Source of the DNA: Climacium dendroides | Taxonomy: Eukaryota; Streptophyta; Bryopsida; Hypnales; Climaciaceae | Direction: 5' to 3' | Length of the DNA: 64,000 bases | NCBI GenBank assembly: GCA_950106755.1 | Contig: OX467084.1 | Coordinates: forward strand, 37,575,213-37,639,212 | In this document: in pieces, positions 1 through 14,503 of the stretch | Numbering within the stretch: the stretch's first letter is position 1 | Layout: each line of letters opens with the position of its first letter | Translations under genes and position numbers: made by a program | The notes under the pieces: generated by a model | What the model was told of the DNA's origin: nothing | The model's database searches: none | The model's input: the letters and a program-made list of their open reading frames with translations, nothing else

Positions 1-492
1 AATCCTTGCAAGTTTTAATGGCCTTTACGTAGTGATTTTTTTCGTACAGTAAATTATGGAGCTGCAACGTGATGTGATCAATAGGCGCTTTCGCAGCCTC
101 TGTCTCCAACTTAATTTTATCTTCCTCTTGAAGTATCTCTCGGTTCTCCTGCATCCAAAGCAATGCAAAACCCTCTCTATGAAGAAAAGCTAACCAGACG
201 GAACATCCACTAAACAAAAAACTTCCAACTCAGAATCTCCTTCACCGATATTCGAATTCAAACAAAAGCAGCAGCACAATTGAGTTCCATGGCAACAAAA
301 GTGATCATTCAATCGAAAACTTACCCGCCGAAGGTCAATAAATAAAACAGACGCCTCCGTGACGATTTCTCGCATGGGGAGAGAGCCCTTGACGTTGGCC
401 TGGCCATCGCGCTTTAAGGCTAACATGCGCGCCATCAAGTCCTCCAAAGAACTCCGAATCTTCACCACGCCTTCATACGACGCCTTCTCCAT
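1..492 (-). CDS. THO5: THO complex subunit 5 (THOC5-like), 5' part, cut by the window edge
   Basis: THO5 is a coiled-coil subunit of the nuclear THO/TREX complex, which couples transcription to mRNP assembly and export and, in plants, to small-RNA production. Two exons are visible on the minus strand. Exon 1 runs 492-325 (56 codons from the ATG at 492-490) and ends at a clean GTAAGT donor. The intron is 324-149. Exon 2 runs from 148 past position 1, after a TGCAG acceptor, and the phase-0 junction keeps the frame. Exon 1 carries the family pattern SSLEDLMARMLALK. Exon 2 carries ETEAAKAPIDHITLQLHNLL followed by YEKNHYVKAIKTCKD, the best-conserved N-terminal block of plant THO5. The first Met sits close to this block, so the acidic N-terminal extension of some angiosperm homologues is absent. 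About 105 residues are present; the rest of the protein lies left of the window. The identification rests on recognising the family, not on a search. Confidence 0.86.
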
Positions 493-633
493 CTTGTGCG
501 TAATGAGGGAGTTCGATGGATTGAATTGGAACTAATCAATCCTACTTTACTTCATCATTCTCTACTTGGAGAATTGCAAAGACATTGCAACATGCATCGT
601 CTTCTTCGTCGTCCCCGCCAGCTTCAGTGACCC

Positions 634-643
634 AAACCCTAAA
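634..643 (-). promoter_or_regulatory. telo-box upstream of THO5
   Basis: The plus strand reads AAACCCTAAA, which is TTTAGGGTTT in the gene's direction, about 140 bp upstream of the THO5 start codon. Telo-boxes are common in promoters of plant genes for translation and RNA handling. The motif is seen directly; its function here is inferred. Confidence 0.5.
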
Positions 644-699
644 ATATCATAAACTCTTGCAAAACCTCCACGCCTTGAGACCCAGCTTTGCCGGCTAAT

Positions 700-1345
700 T
701 CCAGGTATTAGATCTGGGTATCAACTGCTCTTACTTGAGACTTTTCACACTATCCCGTACCCTAGCATTTAGTATCTTTTCTAACCTGCTCATATTGTAA
801 TCCGTTGCAATCAGAAAATAACACCTCCCCAATGCGCATGTTGTCGCTAGGTTCCCAAATGTACTACCACATGAGAAAGAAGGAATGAATTGGTACCAAG
901 AAATCGCTGCGTTCTTCAAGTGAGAAAAGGAGCACTTCGTTGCAGCCAATGTGAGCAGACCCGTTCCAAGCTGATTTCTTCAACACACCGACAATCAGAA
1001 CCCGTATTTTTAAACAAATGGATGTGCTTCACTCTACAGCAAATCCAATTAAGCAAAGACTCCACCACCTCGATCCGAGCAGCTGCAGATGCCGCATGCA
1101 AACGCTTGCAACCTCACCTCCTAAGCGAAGAAATCAAACGACCTCAACCAACCAACGTCGTAGAAACATAAGTACAGCGCTAGGTTCCTGTAACAAACAA
1201 TCTCCTCCGAACTTCCACACTGACAATCAAAGCTCGTCTGAGCACCACAACGGGACTGAGACAGAGCATCGCAAGCAGCGGGTCGCCCAAAGGACCGCAG
1301 AGAGAGCTCCCTGGGAAAGCAAGAGTAACTTAGCCCAGGGCTGAA
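700..1345. other. GC-richer unassigned stretch upstream of THO5
   Basis: Base composition is clearly higher in G+C here, especially 890-1345, than in the AT-rich DNA that follows. Open frames of 60-110 codons exist on both strands (for example plus 1018-1344), but none shows a recognisable domain, codon bias or good splice signals. It could be a distal promoter, a first exon of a divergent gene, or a decayed gene. I assign no product. Confidence 0.3.
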
Positions 1346-1594
1346 GTAAAGAAGAACGGGGTTAAGCTTAACCCGGGTTAAATTCCATTACGTGTTAACG
1401 GAAAATTTTATTTTTATTTTTTAACATGAAATTACATGTCTTCTTTCCTTCACAAAAATTTTAGACTTTACTTTGGAAAATTATTTTTCCTTCGTGAATT
1501 TTTGAAGAAAAAGTGAAGAAAAATCATATCAAATAGAAATCATACTACTAAAATCATAAGTCCCTCTGTAATATTACAAATGCTACCATTATTA

Positions 1595-2928
1595 CTAGGG
1601 GCTCATGCTTGCTATGCTACGCATTCATTGTATCACATATTAGTAAAATTTTGATGTATTTGAATAGAATGCATGATAACGATTTCAATAAGTCTTTAAA
1701 ATAATTATTTTAAATATTTTGTAAAAATATTTTCAATCATGCATACATAGAAATCATATTTTCACACAATGTGATATTACAGAGATAGAGTTGTTGCAAT
1801 TAAGGTGATATTAAAGAGGATCCATAGGATGATATTATAGAGGTAGCAAATCCATTGCTTCTTTTGGCTTTACACTTCTTTGCACTTCTATGATTTTGTG
1901 CTTTTGTGAGCTTTGAGCTTTCATGATTTCAATTTTCTATTGCTACTACCAAATGATTTTGAGAAATTTATTCAATTGAAGCGATTTTGGATTCCACAAC
2001 AATTAAGTTGTTCACAAAGTTTTTGAGTTTTATAAGTTTTTCTTTTCAATTCTTCAATTTGGGTTGACATTTTTTGTAACAATAGAGTCAAATTTCTAAT
2101 GCATTCTAATGTATGTGTATCTTTTATAATATTTACCATTGCATATGTTTCATTCATCATTCAATATATTTCTATTGTACATTTCAATATATGCTTACTT
2201 ATAAAAAAAATAATACAAAGATTTTAGTCATTTTTATTTGAAGATTTATTGAAATTTTTATTCTACATTCTATTTAATACATAATCATACTACTAAAATC
2301 ACAAGGCCTTCTGTAATATCACATTTTTACACTGTGTGATATTATAAAGTTTCAATGGCCATTTGACCACTGTAATATCACAGTGTTAAAATGTGATATT
2401 ATAGAGGTAAAGTGATATTATGGAGGTTTCATATTTCTTGGCTTCACACTTCATTTCACTTTCACAATTATATGATTTTCTTTTCTTACTACCAAATGAT
2501 TTGAAGCTTTGTTAGATTGAAGCAATTTTGGATTCTACAACAAAGTATTTACAAAGTCTTTGCAATTTGACAAATTTGCATTTCAATTCTTCAATTTTGG
2601 TTACTATTGCTTGTAAGTGAAAAAAATTATCAAGTGGTGGTGTCCTTGCAATGTTTTCATGTTTGCGAAGACTTTATAAAAAAAATAATGATATAAAGAT
2701 TTTCTTTAATTATTTTTTATTGCACAATATATGTATTTAAAAAAATATTGTATGAGAATGTCAATATTTCCATTTAAAAATTATATATACTTTATTAATC
2801 CACATTCTATTACATGAAAAAATGATAAAAGTAATATAATTAATGCGTAGCAAAGCAAGCACCAACTGCTAGTTTTTTTTATAAAATTCTAATAATGAAT
2901 GTGTAGTATAGCAAGTGCCAACCGCTAG
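1595..2928. mobile_element. non-autonomous DNA element with about 35-bp imperfect terminal inverted repeats
   Basis: The left end (1595-1629) begins CTAGGGGCTCATGCTTGCTA. The right end (2894-2928), read on the minus strand, begins CTAGCGGTTGGCACTTGCTA. The two agree over most of 35 bp, through the following TGCTACGCATTCATT / TACTACACATTCATT. A third copy of the same end lies just inside at 2842-2872. The interior is AT-rich and non-coding. No clear target-site duplication was found, so the superfamily is undetermined. The doubled right end suggests a second insertion or a terminal duplication. Confidence 0.55.
1741..2640. repeat. degenerate tandem duplication, unit about 550 bp
   Basis: Segment 1741-2150 and segment 2290-2640 share an ordered series of motifs: TGTGATATTA-type blocks, CTACTACCAAATGATTT, TTGAAGCNATTTTGGATTC and TTTCAATTCTTCAATTT. 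The spacing is similar and the divergence considerable, which points to an old direct duplication inside the TIR element. No coding potential. Confidence 0.5.
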
Positions 2929-2929
2929 T

Positions 2930-5900
2930 CTTTCTAAAAATCTGAAAATTTCATCATACGTGTATATTGTAGTGAAGAACATCATAGTAGAAATGTAATT
3001 TCCGTGTCATTCTATAATTAAAATTCAATAAACATTAAAAATATACATAAAGTTCAAGTTGCAATAAAACATTCAATTTGGGAATTTTTTTCAAAATTCA
3101 AATTGGAGTGGAAAGTAGAGTAGGTCATTTTCATTTCATTAGTTGGGCTCAACTCAAAAAATATCATTTTTATGGAGAAAATTCAGATTTAAAGCAAGGA
3201 GTAACAACTTTTCAAAATAGACTAAAATATCATATGTTGTGATCTGTTTATTTTACTAACTTCTCATTTTTGTGAAGATAAACATTGACGAGACTAAAAA
3301 CTCAAGTGTATGTTTTTCGTAACCCACCATAAAAGATCAAAAAGAAAAAAATTGGACGAAATAATGCTTCCAATATCCTGTCTAGTTCATTTGATTGTCA
3401 TCCAAGCATAACAAAAATGGTGCTTGTGACATGCAAGATTAACCCATCATCAGCTAAGGGGACCACAAGTGTCCCCACATAGTTTCAAGTTCAATTCAAA
3501 GTGCTATAACTTTTCCATCTAATGTCCAAATTCAATAAAACTTGTTGGGAAATTTTGTATTTCTTCTTCTAGATTATGTAATAAAATTTTCAGATCAATT
3601 CAAGATGTACTGATTTCTTGGAAGCCAATCAAAGTTCACAAGTTCAATTTGACTTCACCAAATTGAATATGAAGGCTACAGTTTTGAGGGCTTGTATCTC
3701 CTTCATTCAATATTTGTTTTCAATAAAATTTCTTGGGTTGTCTCCTTTGAAGTTTAGTTTTTGTAGTAAAATTTTCATGTAACTTGAAGGTGTATTGAAT
3801 GTTTGGGAGCAATTCAAAGTTCAAGATCTCAACATTTTTGGATTACAGTGAACTTTAGTGGTTTATTTTTTCTTCATACAATATTAGTTTCCAATAATTT
3901 TTTTGGAAAAAGTTGCACATAATAGCCTAGTTTATGTGGCAAAAATTTCATATCAATCCAAAAAGTTATGAGTGACTTAGAAGCATTTTAGTAAAAGGAG
4001 GTTCAGCCTTAGATGTATTTTTTGCAACTTTTCTTGCTATTTTTAACATTTGAAAGCCATTTTGCAAACACAATGAGTTAAGTCAATGATATTTTTTCTC
4101 ACAATGTTGTTGAATGTTGGTTTTGAATCACTTTATAATTTAAAGTTCTTTCATTTGCGTAGGTTTAGAAAACAAATTTCACCTTCAAATATGTTGCTAG
4201 GAAAATTTCAACATCCTTTTCTAGCACTAAAACATTATAATCTTGCAATCTACAAGGTCAAATGATTCCAAATTTGATTTACATCATCTACAACATGTAC
4301 AATACAAGATTGTATAATTGACATTTCTATAGCTTAGTGACATTTAGATCTATAATACTTCAAAAGCAATGTTGCATCTCTTTGTGACACTTACTACCTT
4401 AAGATCACCTAAAGTGCTTCTTATAACATTTAACTCCTTGTATTACCAAGGGTCACAATCTCTTAACATTGCATATGACACCCATCTATAATGTTACATT
4501 CTAACTTTAATCACAAGATTCTCCATTTCCATGAAACTAAGACTCCCAACACTTAACTCCCACAAGACATTAGCAAGTCATTTGATGACATTGGGCGTTC
4601 CATGATATTCAAGCATTTGGTGGAGGCACTACTCACTATTAATGCTAACTGCTCTTGAATGGGACCCAATTCTCCATTAGGCCAATCTATCTTACTTCAA
4701 GACTCATTCACTAGGATTTATACCATGGTCTAGTATAGAATGAAACACCATCCAATTGGTATCAAGGTGTGCTTGAGTACTCCACGGTAATACACAAGTG
4801 GTGGTAAAGCTCCAACATCAACCTCACCACTTGTAGTCACTATAGCTCTTGATAGTACCATTCAAGAGTGAGATCACTCCTCTTTATAATAATCTTTATT
4901 GGATTTGGTAGTCCCCTTTTCTAAGGGTCTTCATAAACATCCAAGACATATCCAAGACACATCTAAGATGGCCTTGGAAAACCATCCATTTCCAAATTGA
5001 TTCCTCAAAACTAGGTTCCAAAAGACTTCCAATCTTCTCATTAGCATAATTTTTTGCTCTAAACTCCAAATCCAAAGTGGGAGCCCATTTTTGTGACCTA
5101 TATTTTTTATAGATCACTAAAATATTCACTTTTCCAAATGCGATAAGTATTGAAGAAGTTATGGCCCTCCAAAAGTTTGAGTCCCTTAAGAATGTAGTTT
5201 TTTATGACTCCACCTTCATTGAATGTCCATAACTTTTAGATGATAGTTCATCTCCTCATGAGCCTTAACATTTTATTAAAAAGCTTGCCTCTTTAGCTTT
5301 TGAACAATATGTGTCATGCCCTATTTGTCTTAAGGGAATCTTCTCAAACCTTGGCTTCCATGTTCCACACCTTTGGCCATGGTTAGGACACAAACAATTT
5401 TGAGAAGCCATAACTTTTGATTTGCAATTTAGATTTTTGCATTCTTTAAACCCTTGGAAGTGTCTTCTCACAAACTTTTCAAGAATGTAGGATACATTGC
5501 TTAATTTGTCTTGACTAGAGTGCTACATTGCTCTAATCACTCGAGACTCACAATTCCTCACATTCCATCTCTTGCAAGGCTTGGAGAGTCACCTCTAATG
5601 TTTCCCCTATTTATTAAAGAGATGCAAGCATGTTTTAGAATGAGGGTCGTGATACTCTGACAACTCTTGTATTATATATAAACCAAGGCACCTCTATTGG
5701 CTTAAGAAGTCTTTTTGGAACAAAAAATGTTTTGGAAATGTATACTATAATGTGCAAAGTTCTTTGAATGCATGACAAATAGTCAATAGTTCCAATTATT
5801 GTTGTACTTTACAACCCTTCATGTAAATTAATTAACCCTTTGAAAGAACAAGCCAAGTCATTGTGGAAATCAACTTCTCAAGTACTCTACAATCAAATCA

Positions 5901-6800
5901 TTTGTTTTTTCACACAAAACAAAATTCCAATGATGAGCAATTGCAAGTGCTTCTGTCTTATAAGGAAGGATTCTCTGCCATCCATTAGACACTTAGTGCC
6001 TGACATCCTTCAAAAGTTAAGCCTTTGAAAGGACGTTGAGAGTAGTGAAGTCACTCATTGTTCATTTATAGAAACAAAAAATTTACTTAGTGGGCCAACA
6101 ATTTGAGCATTTTGGTGTCTACTTTGGAAATGGGGCTTCAAGGATTCAAAAATTATAGAATTTACCTTCATTTTACGTATGCTAGTTTTGAGGTTTCATT
6201 GAAACTTTTGGTGATTTCCTCATGGCCTCAGCAAAGGTTAACTTATGTCTCCATTACTATAGGAATCATGGAAGGGAGACTATAAGGCCAAGGTTATAGG
6301 TGAATCCAATTTAAACCCAATTTATTTATTTTTTAATTCCCACCTCCACTATTTGTAATTTTAGATTGATATGGGATGTTTCCATATAGTTGTATATGTA
6401 TTCGTATTATGTATCTATATACATCTTCCATATCCATATTCATATCATATTCGTATCCATATCCCAAATCAGCAGCTTGGAGATCGGTTTAGTGTTATTT
6501 TTTTTAAGATCAATGGTCTGCAATTTTCGAAAATCAAAAGTGTGGGGATTAATCAAAAAATGATGTTCACATCTTTTCACCGGATAATTATAAGCTTGAG
6601 TTGCAGTTTTGAATGAAATTGTTTCATGGCTTGATTTCTTAGTCTCCTTGTTATTAGTTAGTAGTGTTCTTCAATCCTGTGTTGTTGCAAGGAATTGGAA
6701 GTGAGAATCGATTAAGTTTCACTTGAATTCGGAGTTTTCAGTTGTTGTTGTCTGCAAGGATTTCGGTTCTGCAACTATGCCTATTTCTTGTATCTTGAAA
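2930..6800. other. AT-rich gene-free stretch
   Basis: The open frames here are short and of low complexity, with no recognisable protein. A short tract near 6420-6470 repeats TATCCATAT-type words. Parts of 4560-5660 are more complex in sequence and may be old retroelement DNA, but I found no long terminal repeats or reverse-transcriptase motifs. Confidence 0.4.
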
Positions 6801-6805
6801 CATTT

Positions 6806-7062
6806 TGACTAGTGTAGTGTAGTGTGCTCTGTGTTGTTGCCACAGCCAAAATGGAAGTAAAAGTAATCTTCTAATTTTCTAACTTATAAAAATTTCAAAA
6901 TTCAATAATTTTCATGCCATAGGTCCAAACGTCATGAAACAAAACCTGTGCACCCCTCCTCGTCAAGGGCTTTCCAATGCTACCAAGCATGTGACCGGGG
7001 GACACATAGTCCGAGAGATCTCACCATATCAAACAAACAAACAAAACAAAACAAAACAAACA
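6806..7062 (+). repeat. retroposon-like repeat, copy 1, with (CAAAA)n tail
   Basis: It starts near CTAGTGTAGTGTAGTGTGCT and contains GCACCCCTCCTCGTCAAGGG, then GGACACATAGTCCGAGAGAT. It ends in an AACAAACAAAC / (AAAAC)n tail at about 7027-7062. The same ordered blocks occur at 7608-7860 and, inverted, at 13081-13632 and 15981-16282. A fixed head and an A-rich simple tail are typical of retroposed short elements, although no polymerase III promoter boxes were identified. Confidence 0.5.
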
Positions 7063-7607
7063 TCCTTAATTAAAACACCAAATTAGACATTCTTGCACTT
7101 GGCCAAGTGCACTCATCGTATGCACACTGGCGTGTTGAAAATCTGGAAACTTTAGTACCCCTCAATTTTTCAAAATTGCATTTTCACCATTCCATCGTGT
7201 AGTACTGCTTTTGCACATGTCATTTATTTGATGGGGTTTTTATCCCTCTTTTTCCAACAAAACATGAATTACAACTACTTTCTTCATCGAATAAACTCTT
7301 ATTCTTTTTATGTTTCATTTTCTACTATTTTCTTACCAATTTCACTTGTATACCAATAATAATCACTTACACAATCATTTATTGAAATAACATAAAATAG
7401 GAGATACATTTAAAATAGGCTATCTTAATATCTTAATAGATCCTTTCCTTTGAAACATATGCTGGAGTTAATGTTAGAAGGTTTAGAGATCAACTTTCGT
7501 GCTATGAATTCTACCAATTTTTAGTTGTGTAGATTGATTGTAGCTTTTAGAAACAGTTGCTTTGGAGGATCAAATGGAAGAAGGGTAGCATAAGCAAATT
7601 TGTTTTT

Positions 7608-7860
7608 TAGACATGCACTAGTGTGCCCTGTGCTCTTGCCACAATATCCAAAAAATAAAATAATTTAAAAAAAATTCTTACTCATTAAAACTTCGAAATT
7701 CAATATTTTTTTTGTTGTAGGTCCAAGCATTATGAAACAAAGCTTGTGCACCTTCCTTGCAAAGAGCTTTTCGATAGTACCAAGTATGCAACTAGGAGAC
7801 ATACGATCTAGGAGATCTCATTGTAACAAACCTACAAACAAACAAGACAAAACAAAAAGC
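7608..7860 (+). repeat. retroposon-like repeat, copy 2, with CAAAA-rich tail
   Basis: The head reads CACTAGTGTGCCCTGTGCTC, the middle has GTGCACCTTCCTTGCAAAGA and GGAGATCTCATTGTAACAAA, and the tail is CAAACAAGACAAAACAAAAA. It is a diverged direct copy of the element at 6806-7062, about 800 bp away. Confidence 0.5.
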
Positions 7861-9740
7861 CTAATTTAAGGTATAGAATTATAGAAGTGATTTTCTTTTG
7901 GGCTTAGTGGTACATTTATTGTCTACCAAATATTAGTGACTTTTTATTTCTTTAGTACTTGTGTGATACTTGGTAATACTTGCACAAAATCGAGGTGATA
8001 CCTAATAAAATTTTGGCTATTTGGTTTCTTGTTCAACAAAATAGATACTAGGCAAGCTTTTATAGTATTAATATTCATTGAGATTTCTTGAAACTTTTTG
8101 CATTAGATGAGATTCACCTACTTAATAAGGTTGTGAGTTTTCTCAAATTTCCAAACTATGGAAACTTAGCCTAAGCAGTAGTCTGACATGGCAGAGCAAT
8201 TGTCAAATTAAATAATAATTTAATCAATTAATTTTTAAATATCTTTAAAATAAATTATTGTTTTTAAAATATTTACATTTTAAAGTTTTTTTACTATTCT
8301 TTATTTGGGCTAGCAATGGCTAATTCACATAATTGGGAACTAGCCTAAATGGCCCTCCAATGCCTCCCAATCTAATGTGAAGATAGAAAAATACACTACT
8401 ATAGTTTTTGGAAAGTATAATTTTTATTTCAATCAATGCCCAAGAACAAAAGCTATGGCACAACAAGCCCAAATTTTAGTTTGGTGGGTAGAAAAAAAAT
8501 TTAATGGAAAATCTAATTTTTTCCCATGGATTGTATTTTTATTTATATCATTCCATCTAGATTTGTTATGTGAAAATTATGAACAATCTTGTTTAGAAAT
8601 TAATTAGAATAATTTCTTATAAAATAATTTGTAGGATTCATTTTTGAAGTCAATTTTCACAATCGTTCAAATAAAGAAGTTCCACAAGGGTAAGATCTTT
8701 TGCCCTAAATCCATATTATAAAATAACTTGTAGGATTCATTTCTAAAGTAAATTTTCACAATCATTCAAATAAAAAAGTTTCACAAGGTTAAGATCTCTT
8801 ATTAGATCCATTTCACAATTGAGATTAGCATGTTTCAATTCCATCAATTGAGATTAGTGTGTCTCAATTCCATCTTAGAGCTATTAATCTTTTACTTTTT
8901 TCTTCAATCTTGAACTTGCTTCTACTTAACAATTTCTTAATGTAGATTAGTCACAAAATGAGTACCAAATTTGGATGTTCATGTGTATAACTATTATCTA
9001 ACTTGAATATGAAATCATATATTAATTTGATTTTTTAAACACAATCTAAAACTACATAGTTACTTGACATGTAATCGAATTTGTATACATCCTACATTAT
9101 ATCCAAATTTGATAAATGCATTTATAAAAGGTATTTTTGTCTACAAGGATAGATTTGTTTCATTCTATTTGGATAAGTGTTGAAAAAGTTATGGACAAAC
9201 TTGTTTTTAGGCAAATCTAAGCATCTTCTTATCCATCCAAATTCATGCATTCTCTCTTTATCAAAATCATTTAGTTCATTTATGCTAGTATCAAATTCTC
9301 ACACGTTACTTTCCCTCAACTTCAAATTGGCCCAAAGCTACAATCTTCTTCTTTCCAAGACATGCCAATTTCAAAACTAAATTCCATATTTTATTACATT
9401 AGGCAAGCATGAACAATGGAGAAAGGGTTGGCTGCCACCCTAAAGCAATACCTGCCTTGTTCAAGAATATACCCACTTTTAGCAACTTGGATATTAGCTT
9501 TGAATTTAAAATGACAAGTAGCTAAAATTTGACTATTTCATAAAAGCAATGACTATATATCCACCTTTTATTTTTTGCACACATGTTGGTAGCTGATTCT
9601 ACCAAATTTTTGTCTGATTTTGAATCCTCCATTTCCACACTCCAATTGTTTATTTTCCCAAAGGCACCGGCTAAAAATGAACTAAAGGGCAGTTCTCCCA
9701 ACATTGGCTTCAGCCTTGATATAAGTTATTGGATGGATTA
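7861..9740. other. AT-rich gene-free stretch before RPL5
   Basis: No coding sequence is recognised. The part around 8540-8950 resembles, in word order and composition, the interior of the TTAA-flanked elements at 33440-34376 and 41933-42789 (TTGTTATG, GGATTCATTTTTGAA, TTCAATTCCAT and CTACTTAACAATTT blocks). It may be a strongly decayed relative. Confidence 0.35.
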
Positions 9741-9822
9741 TAGTTGTCGACGTTCGTTCATTTCTTCAGGGAACTTTCATCCGAACTAATGGGAACGCAA
9801 GAAACGCCTTCGCGAACAGATC

Positions 9823-9879
9823 TTAGGGTTTTGATGATCGGACGGCCCAGAAACGCCGCAAACTTGAGTGTAAGGGTTT
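9823..9879 (+). promoter_or_regulatory. RPL5 promoter: telo-box, site II and second telo-like motif
   Basis: Three motifs lie in 57 bp: TTAGGGTTTT at 9823-9832, GGCCCA (a site II element, TGGGCC on the other strand) at 9844-9849, and AGGGTTT at 9873-9879. Telo-box plus site II is the known signature of plant ribosomal-protein promoters. The start codon follows at 9950, after a pyrimidine-rich leader, so transcription probably begins between about 9880 and 9915. The motifs are seen; the start site is inferred. Confidence 0.75.
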
Positions 9880-9949
9880 CCTCAAGCATCATTTGTCTCT
9901 CTCTTTCAGGCGCCTCCCCTCCCGGTGCTCGCCTTCGTCTGCTGTCGCA

Positions 9950-12138
<2,189 letters not shown>

Positions 12139-12863
12139 ACAGAATTGGATGCCTGCCACTTTGTGCTTATAGACAGCTATGCCTGAGTGAGCATAGTTGC
12201 GACATGAGGCTTTGGCCTTAATTCATGTGGCTTGCTCCATTGGTATGCAATTGGTCATTAAAGTTCTCATTTGGTCATGCATCTTGTCTTCAGAGACATC
12301 TTTGTATCAATTATTGCAATTGTTCCTGGCATCGGCTTGTGCTTGATTTGGACTGCGGGTTGCTGTTGAGTAGGTCGAGTTCAGTCCTGTGGGAACCGTC
12401 ACTCAATTATCAAGCATTCGCTTTAGCATAGTGTCTCTGTCGAAGTTGGAAATATTGTACAGAAATGCTGCTAATGAGCCATGCTATTGAACTAAGGAGT
12501 ACGGGTGGGACGGTCAACTAATGATGATAAAAAAAAGTCTCATCAGTCTATTGAATTTTGGGTAATTGATTGAGTTTGGGACCTGAGTCGTAAGTTTGTT
12601 TGTGGAGGATGACCAGCTGTAAATAATTAACCCAAAGATTTTCATCGATGATCACTGATCACCGCTGAAGTCTTTTTTTTGAATTGTTTTTGCATATTTT
12701 GGTATATATTTTTCTGCAAATGTGAACATCATTTACGTCACATGTAGGCCATTTATAGTGATGGGAACAAGCACCCCAACAATTGACTTGGTCAAAAAAT
12801 TTCGTATTGGAATCGGATATGAAAAATTCATTGCAAAAGACCAGAGTGGATGTAAAAAACATC
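12139..12863. other. RPL5 3' untranslated region and flank
   Basis: This begins as moderately GC-balanced sequence after the RPL5 stop, which fits a 3' UTR of a few hundred bases, and becomes AT-rich after about 12530. No strong AATAAA signal or second gene is apparent. Confidence 0.4.
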
Positions 12864-13064
12864 GGGAAAGTCGGTACCCTCATTGCAATAGTACTGTTGC
12901 AATACTATTTTAATGATTGAAAATAAAGTATTAAAAGCTACTGTTGAAATTACAATTTCTAACGGTACACCCCCATTGAAATTGTATTGTTGTAGTACTA
13001 TAACAGTATGAATTTAATACTCTATTGTTTTACAATGATATTGTTGCAATGGGGGCTTTTTCCC
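12864..13064. mobile_element. 201-bp foldback MITE
   Basis: The left end reads GGGAAAGTCGGTACCCTCAT, then TGCAATAGTACTGTTGCAAT. The right end, on the minus strand, reads GGGAAAAAGCCCCCATTGCA, then ACAATATCATTG. A further inverted pair, CCCCCATTGAAATTGTATTG (from about 12969) against CAATGATATTGTTGCAATGG (near 13033), adds internal foldback. There is no coding sequence and no clear target duplication. Confidence 0.5.
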
Positions 13065-13080
13065 AATCTCTTCTATTAAG

Positions 13081-13632
13081 ACAGGTGGTTTGTTTTGTTT
13101 TGTTTTGTTTGTTTTGTTTGTCACGTTGAGATCTCCTGGACCGTGCGTCCCCTGGTCGTGTGCTTAGTACCACCGGAAAGCCCTTGGTGAGGAGGGGTGC
13201 ATTGGCTTGGTTTCGTGGCCTTTGGATGTACGGTGTGGAAGTTGTGCATTTTCGAGTTATTTTTGGTTCTAAAAAATTAGAAAATTATTATTTTTTATAT
13301 TTGGGTCAATCTTGGTATTGTGGAAAAGCCCTTGGCGAGGAGGGGTGCACGAGCTTTGTTTCGTGGCATTCCGACTCACGGTGAGAAAGTTATGCATTTT
13401 CGAGTTGTTTTTGGTTCTAAAAAAATTAAAAAATTATTTTTTCTAATATTTTGGTCACAATTTTGGTACAGTCTGAAAGCTCTCGGTGAGGAGGGTTGCA
13501 CAGGCTTGGTTTCATGGCATTTTGACTCACAGTGAGAAAATTATGGATTTTTGAGTTGTTTTTTATTTTTTTTAAATTAAAAAATTACTTTTAGTTATGT
13601 TTTGATTGTAACAACGCCATAGGGCACTCTAG
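13081..13632 (-). repeat. retroposon-like repeat with three about 152-bp internal monomers
   Basis: Read on the minus strand, the element starts CTAGAGTGCCCTATGGCG, carries three tandem monomers, and ends in a CAAAC/CAAAA tail (plus-strand GTTTT repeats at 13089-13122). On the plus strand the monomers start near 13180, 13330 and 13480 with GCCCTTGGTGAGGAGGGGTG-type sequence, followed by TTGGTTTCGTGG and TTATGCATTTTCGAGTTNTT. The 14-bp word TCTCTTCTATTAAG flanks both sides (13067-13080 and 13633-13646). It could be a target duplication or part of the element's own 3' end, since a second GTTTT tract follows at 13651-13676. Confidence 0.6.
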
Positions 13633-14503
13633 TCTCTTCTATTAAGCCATGTGTTTTGTTTTGTTTTGTTTTGTTTTTTCAGATTTTAGATTCTAGCCTA
13701 TTACCTAGATAAAGGCTCATCATCTGGTGACAACACACGGTATAGTACATGTGTTGTGAGATAAAAGAAACTCTAAAAACTTTCAAAAGTTAGAGTTGTT
13801 AAATTTTAAAACAAAAAAAAGGATAAATGTAAACTAAGACATACACAGGAATGACCGTGACTTAGAAGATTTGATAAACATTCCATTAGGATGTGATATT
13901 TCTTACTACATTCTTCTTTTGTTCTTTATTATTTTTTTCAAAATTATTAGTAATGTGCACATATCTTAGGATATGAAGTTAGACTAAAATTATGATTTGG
14001 AATTTCACTTATGAAATCAAATCCTATACCTTGGATACATGGGATTTGTACCCATTAAAATATTTCTGCTGATCTCTAATGCAGCTAAATATTTCTGCAG
14101 ACTACTTAATAAAATACTGACAAATTAATGATTAGTTTTTATTAAGACGCCAAAAAAGGATCCTGACTTGAAAAGAATTATAACTAGCCAAACTATTAAG
14201 CAGCCTATGGCAGGGTACCAGTAACCACCATCAAACTAATGGTGATGTAATTAGCCTCCAATCTAAACATTGCATCTACTGTAATATTCATATTAACTGA
14301 GCAATGCACTGGTACGAATGACCATAGTTCCAATTCAAAATGGGATGATCAATCACATCAGTGGATTGTCATCTAAACATGACTTAAACTATTTATATGT
14401 ATAATCTCCAGAAAGGAACTACCTTCATAGCAAAGAACTGCTGAACGATTGCTAGTTTACTCCTGACTTATTTTTGAGTTGCAAAACAAGGGATTCTGTT
14501 CAA

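Noticed and set aside
1018..1344. 108-codon plus-strand frame in the GC-richer stretch
   Set aside because: Low-information Arg/Thr/Ser-rich translation, overlapping other frames of similar length; no support beyond being open.
4500..5660. LTR retrotransposon
   Set aside because: The sequence is more complex here, but no paired LTRs, primer-binding site or polyprotein motifs could be found.
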